This document shows positions 34,214 to 46,554 of a stretch of 64,000 nt of DNA, in pieces. A model generated the notes under the pieces. The model was given only the letters and a program-made list of their open reading frames with translations. It was not told where the DNA came from and made no database searches. The stretch spans positions 82,497,127 to 82,561,126 of the forward strand of contig CM077023.1 in the NCBI GenBank assembly GCA_039090855.1, given 5' to 3'. Source of the DNA: Macrothele yani (lineage: Eukaryota > Arthropoda > Arachnida > Araneae > Macrothelidae). The first letter of the stretch is position 1, and each line of letters starts with the position of its first letter. The position numbers were made by a program, and so were the translations under genes.

Positions 34214-34900
34214 CTAATTTCGTGCTGAGCGGACTTTCGCCGCGATTACCGTTTGCATGGTGCGTGTCATCAGCTCCACTACATCGCAGAGAAGTGGACA
34301 AAATAACCTCCCGGATTTGGCGACACAGCGAGGCACTGGCGTGAACCGGCGAATGCTATGTTCCACTGCGTCACGCAAATGTTCGAAGGGACTCAGGTCT
34401 GGGAAGTCTGGTGGCCAAGAGAGCACATCACATGCCTGTATATGTTCCTCGAAACATTTTTACGCAATGCAGGCGTTGTGACGCAGCGCGTTGTACATCT
34501 GAAAGATCGAGTGTGGTCCAGATGCACGATCATATGTAGGAAAACACTTTGTCCGAAAAAAATACCTAATTAGAATCTGGCAGTGAGTGTTTGTTCAACG
34601 AGAATGAGAAGAACTATTGATATTCATGTGAACAATCTGCATACCATGCTACCACCACCTACTTTTTCTGTCCAATTGTGCAATCCGATTGCAGCTGTTC
34701 ATACGCTCAGGGCCGAATACGGACCTATCTATTGGCATATTGAAGCGAAGACGTAGATTCATCGGACAAGGTGACTCTCTTCCAGTTGCCCAATGTCCAT
34801 CCACGATGCTCCAGTGCTCACTTCAGGCCGATCTATCGATGACAGTCTGTCAATATGAACGGGCCCTCAACTCCTTAGGGCCATCCTTAACAGTGGCTGT
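34214..34900 (-). pseudogene. Tc1-like transposase relic
   Basis: The minus strand reads GWTLGNWKRVTLSDESTSSL (first Asp) near 34790. Closer to 34426 it gives LSWPPDFPDLSPFEHLRD (Glu region), then VVELMTRTMQTVIAAK at the C-terminus. The middle with the second Asp is scrambled by frameshifts. No TIR was identified. Confidence 0.68.
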
Positions 34901-35837
34901 TGTATTGTGTTCTCGGAAACATTTCTCTGTCCTCCGTTAACTAAGGAATCGTGTGCAGTCTTTTGTCCCAAACAGCACGTGGCAACTGCCGTTCACTTCG
35001 AATATAAGCTAGTGGTGGTTCTTCTTTCTGGCATATTATGTGGATGTGTGTCCCTCTTTGGATCATTACTTTTAAACTTTCACTTCGGCAACCATCAAAC
35101 AGTCAACAATGACAGCGGTTGCTGAGATGTTGACTCCTGCTTTTCTCTCACGCGGGAAATCATTCTCAGCATTCAAATTCCGACAAGTCCCTCAGTTTTC
35201 GCATTGTCCAGGTTTATACTAGCGAACTGCCTGTGCAATTTACATATACTTCACGCTGGACGATGACGTCACTATTACATGCTGTGGGGCGCATCCATTC
35301 GTGGAGACAGGGATGGTCATAATGATCTGGACCTTGAGCGAATATACTGTATGTCATAAATTCGGAAACATTTTCAAGACACGAAGCACAAAAGTCAAGT
35401 ATACATGATGTTTAAAATGTATGCATACAGAATTATATCCCTTCAATAGCTGCGAGCATTTTTTGGTCGATGTTATTACGTAGATATAGAATGTTATTCT
35501 ATATGGCATCAGTTGTCAGGCCATTAGCTGAGAGAATTCCGGACTAGAAGATGCCCTTCAGTGACATGTCCCCTTCTTTACAGCAAGCAGAAAGCTCAAC
35601 GCTATCGGGTTCAAATTAGTGTAATCGAAGCTGATGTGCTTCTGGTGATGAAAAACAGATCGTAACAGTGAGTGTTCGACTCCAACACACGTCAGGAAAC
35701 TGTCTTTCGGGAATAAAAGTAAAGATGCTTATTTTCACAGGTAAATATTTATTTGCTTCCATTCGCTATGGCGATTTTTTGTGTGTCAAAAATTCATCAA
35801 AATATTTCTAATGCATATTATTTGTCTGTAAAAAGCG

Positions 35838-35940
35838 AAATATATCAGCACTTGTCAATTGCGCAGCCCTTGACATAACGAAATATATCAGCATAGCGAA
35901 ATATATCAGCATTTGTCAATTGCTCAGCCCTTGACATAAC
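35838..35940. repeat. Imperfect direct duplication
   Basis: The words AAATATATCAGCA, TTGTCAATTG and CAGCCCTTGACATAAC occur twice in the same order. Confidence 0.8.
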
Positions 35941-35944
35941 AACT

Positions 35945-38400
35945 TAACGAAACTTAAGTAAAGTAGTTATCACGCATTTATTTCATCAACGAACGCGTGA
36001 ACATATCCAAAAACTTGATCTCTTCGGAATTATACAATATATCTAAAACTTAAGTGTACTTTAAAAGCTATTTTCAGTAAAATGTAGAAAAAATATGAAA
36101 AATATACGCCTAATTTGAAAAACAAAACTCATCTCTAAATATTGAGGTCCCAAAGTTTTTGAAATATGAACCGATGCTGAGATGAGGAAATTAACAGGTT
36201 TCAGAAATAAAATTTAGCTAGGAAATTTTACTCAAAAGTTAATAATACTCGAATACCAGTTTCCATTATGGCAGTATTTTTGCATCTTATTAAGATATAT
36301 CCAGGAAAAAATGTGGAAAAACGTTTTAAATAAATTTCTTGTACCCACAAATGGCCATAAAGAGCTAAATGGATATCAAATTTCAAAAACAATCACAAGA
36401 GAAACTGTAAATGCAAAATAATCGGAGTGAGTGCTTTTTGAAAAATGAGTAGTAAAGTTTCAGTAAATGGTTGACTATCGTAAAGCTTTTTTTAACATTA
36501 TCTTTGTGTTATATGAGCCATTGTAATTACGCAACAACTGTTTGAAAGAAATGATTTTTTGGTTAAAAGCTAAACACATGAATGTTTGTACATTCTGAAA
36601 TATTTATATGAGAAAAATGTCGTTTTAAAAATAGATATATGAAATTACTAACTCATTATGAAAAGCAATTTGTTTATGAAGCGAGATAGGTTGACAAGTA
36701 AAACATTTCATGAGAGTTAAAGGTTTCTAGTAAATGAAATGTGTTGAAATATATTTTCATTGGTGGTATTTTTCTTGACATAAATAAAGCGCAATAAATC
36801 CCTCCGTAGCTATCATGTTGTTACTGGTTTTACGTGAATTTCTTTGCGCGGTCAGTGAGGTAAGCTTTTGACGAAAAGACGTAGAAAAAGCCCAACCCTA
36901 AGGAAAACATTAACTTTAAGTGAAGTTAGTACCCGTTATTTTCTGCCTTGTTTCTTTATCGGTGGCTGTTCGATCAAATGCCCGTGCTCTGGGTTTAGAT
37001 CCTCATTACTGAACTCTTACCGATAACGATATGCGAACTCATCCTCAAGGCAATGCAAACAGTTCTTACGTACAATAGCTCACCTTTTGAGCTAGATTCG
37101 ATAACAGATATTTGTGTGCTCTTATTTTTTGTAGAGCCCTGTTTCCTTTTTGCCGTTGTGCCTGAAGTCAAGGATAGGGATCGGCAATTTCTGCTATCTA
37201 TAGGTGTTCCAAAAAAGGTATTAAAGCAGTCGCGGCTTCTGTGGTTTTCACCAGATTGCCGTGATTGCTTCATGAATTTCGCTAAGCTTTGTGTTTACTT
37301 CGCATGCATGCTATTTCAGCCCTAGTATTATTTAATGCTGTAATGTAAGGTTTTACCATTCGCTTCATTCGTTCTTCCACTTTGATTTTTCACGACAATG
37401 ATCACTTTCTGGAATCGGAAAGAGAGCTTGTAATCGTTTGAGGACCCATCGGAGATGTATGAAATTATATATCAGCAAACAAGAAATATTTACGCTAAAG
37501 CCTAACTTCAGGACACTGCTAGGTTACAATCGTATGTTGCACAAGATAAGAAAATATCCATAACGCTAAATTATGCTTCTATAACTGTACCTCCGAACAA
37601 TAGAAACAAAAACGCAGAAAGACAAATGGAAAAATCGAAGAGTTTTAAATGTATACCCACAGTACTAATAACGTGTATGTGTAAGTAACCTGAATATTTC
37701 CACACTGTGGACAAATTTCATCTCACATACATTCGTACGATATGGTCCAAATTTGCAGTGCTGTTTTCCTGGCCCATAATGAATATATATGCATGCAAAA
37801 AATCTTTTCTAGTATTAAAGTTCGAGCAATTACAAAATGAAAGAAAAAGAAGGAAGCGAAAGTCAAATAAGCATTCTTCATCGCAACAAACTGAATTTCT
37901 AAAAGAAACCTGCATTCTGCGACAATTATTGGCATCACCGAAAAATTTGGGTCCTCTATTAAAATGCATAATGTCTAATAGCAAAAGAAGCAGATTCATG
38001 GGAAAAGTCAATGTAGTTGCATTTCTTTGTACAGGCATTAACTTCACCTTACAAAACTATGCTCAGGGAAAATCGTGACATAACACCCAACATCAGCACG
38101 GTTTGCAACCTGGATGTTCACAAAATACTCGGGGGTGTTCGACGCGGAAGAAAGTGGCGGAAGTATTTACTATCGTTTTACGAAAGTAGACGGAAAAGAT
38201 TGTTTCTGCCGCCATGAGGTAACATTAAGCACTTTGCTTTCACGTCATGTGTCCTGCTTGTATCAGCGCATTGGTCACCGTATTGTGGATTAATGTTTGC
38301 GGAAGTGGCAGTGACGACGTCCTAGAAATTCCGAACATAATCCGAGAAATTAACAGCGTAACATTGTACGAACATTCTGGCTATGAAGACATTTACTGAA
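35945..38400. other. Unassigned AT-rich spacer
   Basis: No recognisable coding or repeat element. Confidence 0.5.
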
Positions 38401-38525
38401 GACGGTCGCATTATATGAGGTAGAAGATGGTCGCATTATATGAGGTAAAAGATGGCCGCATTATATGAGGTAAACGATGGTCGCATTATATGAGGTAAAA
38501 GATGGTCGCTGTATATGATACTAGT
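38401..38525. repeat. 25-bp tandem repeat, 5 copies
   Basis: The unit GATGGTCGCATTATATGAGG plus 5 bases starts at 38401, 38426, 38451, 38476 and 38501. The last copy is diverged. Confidence 0.93.
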
Positions 38526-38655
38526 TGTCATCCTAGTGTCAGAAAAGGTAAAACATGTACCTTAGGGTATTTTAGCTATATTGGCCGGTGGTCAGTATTT
38601 TAGTAATGAATGCCAGTGACCACCAACTGTCGTGAAGCTCACAGAACTCCCCATA

Positions 38656-39836
38656 CACTATATGATCAAAAGTATCCGGACACCCCTCTTGGGTAATGGA
38701 TTTCCCCATATATGTCATAGCCATGGCCCGTACAGGTATAAAAGATTCACGTGACCTGGCAAACATAGAAAGCAAGATCAGTAAAATGGGCCGTACGGCA
38801 GACCTCAGTGGTTTTCAGCGTCGCACTGCCATAAGTTTGTCATCTTAGCAAAAAGACAGTTAGGGAAATTTTTGCCCTGCTGCAGCTGTCTCGATCAACT
38901 GTAAGTGATGTTATCGTGAAGTGAAAACGCCTAGGAGCACAACCACAGTGCAATCGCGACCTGGTAGGCCACGAAAAATGAAAGAGCGGTACTGACGAGT
39001 GCTGAAGCGCTCACCACAGAATCCCAAAATGCCTCTGGAAGCAACGCCAGCACTATAACGGTTCATCGAGAGCTAAAGGGTATACGTTTCCATGGCCAAG
39101 CAGCCGCATAAAAACCTAACATCAGCTAGATCAACGCCAAGTGTCGGTTGGAGTGGTGTAAAGTTCGGTTCTAGAGATCTCTTCGGCAGAAGAAACGTGT
39201 TATCTGAAGTGATGAATCACAGCTCACCGTCTGGCAGTCTGACGGACGAATCTGGGTGTGCAAGTTGCCAACTGAACGCGTTATCTTTCCAAATGCGTTG
39301 TGCCAGCTGTAGAGTTTGGCGAAGGAGGCATCGTGCTGAGGGACTGTTTTTCAACGTTTGGGCTGGGTCCCCTTTGTTCCAGTGCTCGATAATCTTAACA
39401 CTGGGGCCTATAATCACATTCTCGACAATTTCCAACACTATGATAACAGTTCCGTGAAGACCTTTTTCTTTACCATTAGGGAAATTCCCTCGTCCACAAA
39501 GCAAGGTCCGTGAGGGAATGGTTTGATAAGATGGGTGTGGAAGGATTTGACTGGCTTGCCCCGATCTCAGCCACATGGAACATTTTTGGGATGAATTAGG
39601 TATCCGACTGCAAGTCAGGCCAAACCGCTTGACATTGGTAACTGACTTGACTAATGCTTTTGCAAAAGAATGGAAGGCAATTCCCTCAACAACGCACCAA
39701 AATCTAGTGTAAATCTTTCCTAGCAGAGTGGAGTCTATGATAGCAGCACCGGTTGGGCTAACTCAGTATTAATTCCTTTCCTATTGCAAGTGGCTTATGG
39801 ATAGACAAGTGTCCGGATATTTTTGATCAGATAGTG
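38656..39836 (+). mobile_element. Tc1-like DNA transposon with complete ends
   Basis: Inverted ends begin CACTATATGATCAAAAG and, in the complement of the right end, CACTATCTGATCAAAAA, both continuing to ATCCGGACAC. TA flanks it at 38654-38655 and 39837-39838. Length is 1181 bp, slightly short for the family because of small deletions. The relic ending at 9177 shares the TIR. Confidence 0.9.
38786..39772 (+). pseudogene. Tc1-like transposase pseudogene
   Basis: It begins MGRTADLSGFQR. The frame then shows the GRPRKMKER hook, YVSMAKQPHKNLTSA, the first-Asp region DESQLTVWQSDGRIWVC, AYNHILDNF, a second-Asp region around VHKARSVREWFDKMG (the HD part is changed), then the C-terminal EWKAIPSTTHQNLV and SRVESMIAAP. 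Multiple frameshifts and stops, so it is dead. The order of motifs matches a full-length enzyme. Confidence 0.82.
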
Positions 39837-39839
39837 TAT

Positions 39840-40735
39840 AACACCTACAATGTTACCCACCTAGAGTTTGAGGACGTAGCGCGCTGGTAACCAAGTTGCC
39901 TCAGTATGGGAATTAGATATCCATCGGCACTCAGGAAGAAATGGGAGTGATTGCTCGAAATTGCATCATGACATCTTTTTTCTCTTGTTTGACCCCCATA
40001 TGTACTTGGGTACCAGAAAGGAAAGTAGCAGGAATGCATAATAAAAAAACAAAAAACAAAACTCGTGTCTTACGAGGAATCGACTTCAGACCGAAAGACA
40101 ATATCTCATTCCTTTTCCAACGTATCTCTGAATTGCGCAAGGGATCACGTTAATGTAGGTCTCTTTCTGTGAGCCATTTGCTATTAGCTTTTAACATTAT
40201 TGGGTGCATCTTGGCTGTCTTTGTCAGTATTTTAGTGATGCACAACATGCAATTATTCTGCCCCTAACGCATGTCGACCATTGTGGGTCCCATCAGAAAA
40301 CATTATCGGGCTGCGCTGGCCACTTGTCCTCATGAAGTTATAGGATTCGTTCTCTTTCTGGCGGTATAGACAAACAGAATGCCTGGTATTCAGTTCAATC
40401 TGCATGGTGACTGTTTGGCATGATTTGTATTCACAGGTGGCGTGTTTGTATTACCTGCTGCAGATTCCTTTTACTTTTTGTAGAAACGTGATCGAATTCA
40501 CGGTGCTTCTAAAACGTCTAGTCAAACTTTTGGAATGTTCTCCACTGCTGTGAATGATCAAAAACGTTTCTCTAGAAACACTGGGAAAGAAACGTTTCCC
40601 TTCCGAGTCATACCACATTTTGAGAGTACAAGTAATAACTTTAATTTCAGTTATTACTTCACACTGTAAGTGACCAGTGAGAACAATTATGAAAGTTTAC
40701 GTTTGAGAAAGTGTTTAAAACAGCCATGGTGAGCA
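39840..40735. other. Unassigned spacer
   Basis: Nothing recognised. Confidence 0.5.
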
Positions 40736-40739
40736 GCAA

Positions 40740-41300
40740 CACACACCTCACAACGTCTTCTCATCGACTGTGGAACACGTTCGAAAAGTCCCGGAGTGTT
40801 CTGAGTACTTAGGCAACCATCCACAATCCGTTGGGGAAGCGTTTATGCATTAGGAACGGGGTTTTCATAAACGTCAGCCTTAAAGTGTCCGCATCACAAG
40901 AAATTCAGTGAATTCAAATCTGGAGACCGTGAAGCCCATGCAGATGGTTCACCTCTACCAATCAAACGGCTGGATACGTACGATTCGAGATGTTCTCCAG
41001 CAGCGAGGATAAAATGTTATGGAACTCCACCAGGCGTCAACCACGTGCGACGGTGTGCTGTAATAAAATGTCTTCCAGCAATGCAAGGAGTTCTGCCTCC
41101 AAGAAATGCGCGTATTGCTGGCCATTGAGCGTTGGTGGGTGGCAAAATGGACCGGTACGGTAGTCCTCAACGACCCCAGCCCAAACATTCACGTGAAACT
41201 GCTGTTAACTTAGAAACTGCTGCATAAGGATTTTCCCGAGTCCTGTGTTGAATGATATAAAAGTCGATTATGCCACCATTCCTAAATTGCAATTCAGCCA
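40740..41300 (-). pseudogene. Mariner-like (DUF4817-type) transposase relic
   Basis: The minus strand contains FHVNVWAGVVEDYRTGPF, then LNGQQYAHFLEAELLALLED. These match NVWAGIVGDYLIGP and LNGxxYxxFLxxxLPxLLEDV of an arthropod mariner-like transposase family carrying the DUF4817 helix-turn-helix. A downstream frame keeps words of the region leading to the third acidic residue. Highly decayed; ends not found. Confidence 0.65.
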
Positions 41301-41354
41301 TGAAAATCGCACAATGGAGAAAAAAAAACAAGTGAGATACACTGCTGCAGAATA

Positions 41355-42564
41355 CACTGAAGAGCAAATAAATTAGAGACAGCTGGCGTTATGCAAATGT
41401 GGCGCTGTGGGCGGCCCTGTAAACGGGAACGACATGACGTATGCAGCGATCCGACAATATAAGGAGTGATGCGACGGAAATCAGTAAGAGTCGGGCGCAG
41501 TATGGGTAAGACTAAGCGCATTTGATCGTGGCGAAATTGTCGGGGCCCGACGAAAGGGTCACTCCATCTCGGAAGTCGTGCAGGCACTGGGATTTTCACG
41601 AGCCACTGTGTCACGGGTGCACCGTGAGTACATCGAATCCGGTAAAACCATCCATGCAAGGGCCAACTGCCGTGGACAACAGCGTGTGGATGAGCGGGGT
41701 CATCGTCGGCTAGCTTGCATTGTAACAGCGGATAGACGGGCCACAGTGCAAGAAATCACTCGACAATTTAACGCTGGTGCATAAAAACGTGTAAGCAGCC
41801 ACACTATCTAGAACCATCTCCTCGCTATGGGGTACAGAAGCCATCGTCCCACGAGGGTACCGCTGCTGACCGCACAACACAGGGTGCAAAGATTAGCATG
41901 GGCGCGGGAACATCCTCACTGGACCCTAGACATGTGGAAAGATGTTGCCTGGACTAATGAGTCGAGATTCACGTTGGTACATGCGGATTGCAGGATACGA
42001 GTACGGCGCAAACCACATGAAGCGATGGATCTTTTTGCCAGCAGGGTACTCTTCTAGCTGGTGGGGGTGGCATTCTCGTCTGGGAACTGTTTACGTGGAC
42101 TGAAATGGGACCCCATGGTACGTGTGACATCATCCCTCATAGGTCAACGTTACCGGGATATCCCGGATGACCCTTTGCTCCCGTTTGTGCGTCTTCAACA
42201 TCCCACTGGGGACCTCATCCTGTAACAAGACAATGCACCGTGCCATCGCTCCCGAATTGTATCCGAATGGTTGGATGAACACTCCACCGACGTGACCTCA
42301 CTTCCTTGGCTAGCTAGGTCACCTGGCGTCAATCCCATCGAGCACAGCTGGGATGCCATCGAGAGAGGTGTTCGAGGCTCTGATCCCTCCATCAAATCTT
42401 CGTGAACTGAGGGAGCGTGTTCAGGGGTCGTGGATCCTTATGGTTTGCCAACGCTTCCGGTGTCTTGTTGAGTCCATGCCGAGACGAATCGCCGCCGTTA
42501 TCAGAACGAAAGGTGGTGCTACACGTTACTAGACAGGTATCTCTAATTCAATTGCTCTTCAGTG
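41355..42564 (+). mobile_element. Tc1-like transposon, DD36E type
   Basis: The inverted ends are CACTGAAGAGCAAATAAATT and the complement of CACTGAAGAGCAATTGAATT, flanked by TA at 41353-41354 and 42565-42566. Length is 1210 bp. It contains a plus-strand transposase frame reaching almost to the right TIR. Confidence 0.92.
41502..42532 (+). pseudogene. DD36E Tc1-like transposase pseudogene
   Basis: After a likely MGK start, the frame (shifted) gives LSAFDRGEIVGARRKG and FSRATVSRVHREYI (HTH), then a second HTH ending MGYRSHRPTRVPLLT. The first catalytic region is AWTNESRFTLVHADC with Asn in place of Asp. The second Asp is in QDNAPCHRSRIVSEW and the Glu in VNPIEHSWD, 36 residues later, as in the Incomer (DD36E) group. 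The C-terminus is MPRRIAAVIRTKGGATRY. Lesions are frameshifts near 41520, 42055 and 42350, a stop at 41782-41784, and a stop where the Gln before QDN would be. Confidence 0.85.
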
Positions 42565-42569
42565 TACAT

Positions 42570-44285
42570 TGCGAAAGCAAGACTCTAATAAAAGTCAGCT
42601 GCTGAGAACACTTGTATTTGTTGCAACTGATATGGGTAGAGTTGCTCCTAACAATAGATTCTCCGTGCAGGTGAGTATGGTACACCAGCGTCTTCTGATA
42701 ACTGTTCTTGCGCTAGCTCTGAAATCCGCCGAGACCATATCTAGCTCTTGTTCCTCTGCAACAGGTGTTGGGACTCGTCTTGCTCGCCTTTTCTGCAGTA
42801 ACAGGCGGAAAAAATCTTGTCTATCAAAAACGACGATGGATAGCTACAAAAGTATCCTTGTGTGGACATCGTCATCATGGGAAAGCTCTCCTGTAGAGAT
42901 TTTGAAGTAAGCTTCTGTTTTCCTTTGTTCATCCATAAATGAAATGAATATCTGCCATTTCAGCTCTGGAGAACTGATTATTCATGATTAATGTCACGAA
43001 GTACCCGTGAATTGACAATAACAACACATTCATTGACACATAACTTCCGAACACAACTGATTCAAAAAACAACTGCCGATTCACTTTCTGTAGCATAACT
43101 TCACGGAGGAGTGGTAAGCTTTTTTGTCAAAATTTACGCACATCCACTATGCCGTCAGACTTGCAAATTATGCAGATTTACGCTTTGATAAGCGTCCTTA
43201 TTTGCATTATCAACATGTGCTGTAACTTGAAAGGGAAGCGTTCCAACCTCAGTTTTCGTAAAAACGTTTTTCAGTACTACGCACAGTAGAGCACGTTCCC
43301 AAAGTTTAACATGATCTTTTGGAAACATCCTGTATGCTCGCAGTTTCTTTTTATGCATGTACCTTGTTCTACCGACTGATGCGTTTGCTGCTACTGGTTG
43401 GAAGTATTTCACTGTCATTGTCTGCTTGTTAAAATTTTCTAGTTTTTCTAATTTAACTTTTCATTATTGTCTAAATCGCATCTTCATATTCGACATTAAT
43501 ACCCTAAAACTTCGAGAGATAATCTTAGATTAACTTTGTACCAATATTTAGTGGCACTGAATCTGTACTGGCCGGTTTTCTTTTGGCAGTAGTGAACATT
43601 CTCTGTTTTCCGGTACTTGCAGTTAATATCTAACTGAGAGTAACATTTTGTGAATATTTTTTGCAAGACGAATCAACTATTTGTACCCTATTAATCAGTG
43701 GCATTTAACTGATATTTTTCCAAAACCCAAGTATATAGTGGAATTTGATACAGCTATAGGATACATCACTGCATACGGTAGCTTGACAGCATTGGAATGC
43801 ACATCTGTTGTTGATTAAAAAAAAGAGAGAAAGAAAACAAATATCTGTATCGTCTGATTTAACTAGATTTAAAACGGTTAAGAACGTAAACTAAAAATTT
43901 AAAATCCCGTCCTTTGACTAGAAATGTTTAAAAAATGTTTTAGTGAAAATTGTTTTTTGAAGTTTGACTTATGCTTGAGAAGTCTAACTTATGCAGGAGA
44001 AATGCTAGCTAGTCCATCGTATGATAACCTGTCCCCAAAGGTTCGTCGCGAGGCCTTATAGTTACGCACTTTTATCATTAAATTCTACTGGATCTAATGA
44101 GGCCATTCAAGTCAAGAAAGTGTTGCTGAATAGAAAAGTCCTCTTATGAATCATATGTTTTATTTTTGTTTTAAACGCAGCGACATAATTTGGTTTCAGT
44201 GTCACCAATTGGATATAAATAATTCTCTAAAACACGCGTTAAACCCCCTTTAGCGGTACAGAGCGAAGCATAACCACTGACTGCA
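42570..44285. other. Unassigned spacer
   Basis: Several short open frames without motifs; nothing recognised. Confidence 0.5.
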
Positions 44286-44570
44286 TACTATTAAAAATTT
44301 TGTGGTAGGTTGCACCAAAAAGTGGTGCTACCCCAGCTGCACCGTTTTCTAAGAAAACATACACCATTATGCGGCGCAAACAAAAGCCAACAACATGATG
44401 AAACCTAGCACCATAATGCGGTACAACCTTGCACCTAAACGTGATGTAAAGTGTCATCATGTTGTTGGCTTTTGTTTGTGACACATAATGGTGTATCTTT
44501 TAGTGTAAAGTGGTGCAGCTGGGGTAGTACCACTTTTTGGTGCAACCTACTCCCAAATTTTTAACAGTGT
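44286..44570. mobile_element. Fold-back MITE, copy 1
   Basis: The left 110 bases (TTAAAAATTTTGTGGTAGG, GGTTGCACCAAAAAGTGG and so on) reappear as a near-perfect complement in the right 110 bases ending TTTTTAACAGTGT. There is no coding capacity. It is the same family as 59288-59549. The ends resemble CACTGTTAAAAA, which could point to a CACTA-type parent; the superfamily is not proven. Confidence 0.85.
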
Positions 44571-46552
44571 GAGCTCCGTAATTAGAACTTATCCAAACTT
44601 GGGCTGTCACGTAAAGATGATGATGATAATTTGTTGCGTCACCAAATTTCACTTGTTGTTTTTGTAAAAAAATAAAAAAATAAAATCAATAAAGGCTCGT
44701 TAGAGGGTCCAAAGAGAATAATATAATGTAGTGATGCGGAATAATCTTTATGAAAAGTTTTCCAGCAGCGTCCTCGGGTTTTAAATTGACATAGAGAAAA
44801 CCTATTTCCTTTACAGTTAGAATGCCTTATTTTTTCTTTCAGGAACACATAAATTTCCATAATAAAGAGATGTAAGTTTCTGAAATGAATATTTTAAGCG
44901 CATTTTAAGTTAAGATTGAGTGAATAAGCATATTATGCGATTTCAGCTAAGATTTCAAGTTGGGCGGTCAGTGAGTAATCATCAGATGTGAACACTAAGT
45001 CCAGTTCTGTCTGAAGTCAACGGAAGAATCAAAACTGTGGGTTCACGATATAAAAGAAAATAATTCTTTAGAAATCATTGCTTTCTTTCATGTTGTAAGT
45101 ACTTATCATATGATTTTTTTTTTAATTTCTGTGTGTTTTCGGGGTTATCAAAGGTGTTTATCAGCTGTTCTTGTTGTGTTCTAAAATTTTGATTCGTATA
45201 TTCAATGAACTCAGGAAGAACAGGAAATGAACACAGGCTTTGATGTTGATGATAATTCACTGTTAAATGTCTGACTTCAAATTAATACAGCTATGATCTT
45301 TGTAAAATGTTTTCAGCATTCTAGAGGAACAGAGGACACAGAAGAATGTTCCAGGGCCAACTTCTAAGTGTAGTTCCCTCATATTAGGTCTAGCGAAAGG
45401 GTAGCGTTAAAATCAAAGTCGCTGTTTTCATGAATGGAACCTGAGATCTGAAAACATTAATAACAACAACAGAAGCCATTTTTGCTACATAATAACAACA
45501 CAAGAAGCCCTTTTGCCACATAAGGTAAACAACCAAACTTTTCAGATAATTTTGCGTTAATGTGTGAAATTTCATAAAGTACAAAAGGGCAATATGTTTT
45601 TAATACGACGTGAGCTCACCACGTTGAGCATCACTACTCACCACACATTTTATACAAACGGCCGTTGTCTTGGACGTCGAGGAACTTTTGTTGAAAACAC
45701 CAAGGGCCCGGCATGGCTCATTTGAATTTCTTGCTGGTTACCTTATCCGTGCTTTGTTTTTCAGAGATTTTCGTAAATATGGAAACACGAATAACTTTTT
45801 TTAACTCTGTAATTTTACTTTGCAGCTTTGTCCCGAGCAAGTAGCTAAGCATATATAGATTCTGTGGGAGAAGAGAAACCATAGCTAGTATCGTTAGAAT
45901 TCATTCAGCTGAGTGTTGTTCTTTATGTAACAGGAAGTTTCCTATGCGAGTGTGTAAAAGAATTAGATAAATTAGTAGTTCAGTGCATAATTAATTTTTC
46001 ATAAAATCCCAGAATATGAAATGTTGACTCCATTTCAGCATAGCAGCGAAGCTTTATGTTGCTTACCTGCCAGAAAGCTGTAATTTAAGATTACTGTTTC
46101 ATTTATGAGAAGCCAAGCTGGTACTGAGCAAGTTAATTGGATGCCCTTACAGTATTTATTAGTGACAAATCGATTTATTCAAGTGACCTAAATAGAAGTG
46201 ACACATTAATCTTTGCGAATTTTTTAAAGGTTTTGACGAATAGTATATTTACATAATAATTGAGGGACAGTTTCTACTAAATTGTATAGACGTAAAAAAT
46301 AGAATTGGTAAACAGAACATCTTTATCTTGCTATATTCCGAATTCGACACAATTTCTCGTTTAGTTGGGCGAATCTGAAAACATGAGATCTGAAAACATT
46401 AAATGGCATTTCCAGAAAAACATACTGGTTCGTACAAAAAATGCACGCGACACTATGGCTAGGGTATACTTGCGTCTTACATATAGAAATCAAATCGTGA
46501 CAGCACCAAAGGTAGCATGCTTGGAAAAATGTATGTGCCAAATTATTATATT
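44571..46552. other. Unassigned AT-rich spacer
   Basis: Nothing recognised beyond a local imperfect duplication at 45462-45525. Confidence 0.5.
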
Positions 46553-46554
46553 TA

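Noticed and set aside
37053..38078. Open frames of 90-123 codons
   Set aside because: No recognisable motif, overlapping frames on both strands, AT-rich spacer. Treated as chance ORFs.
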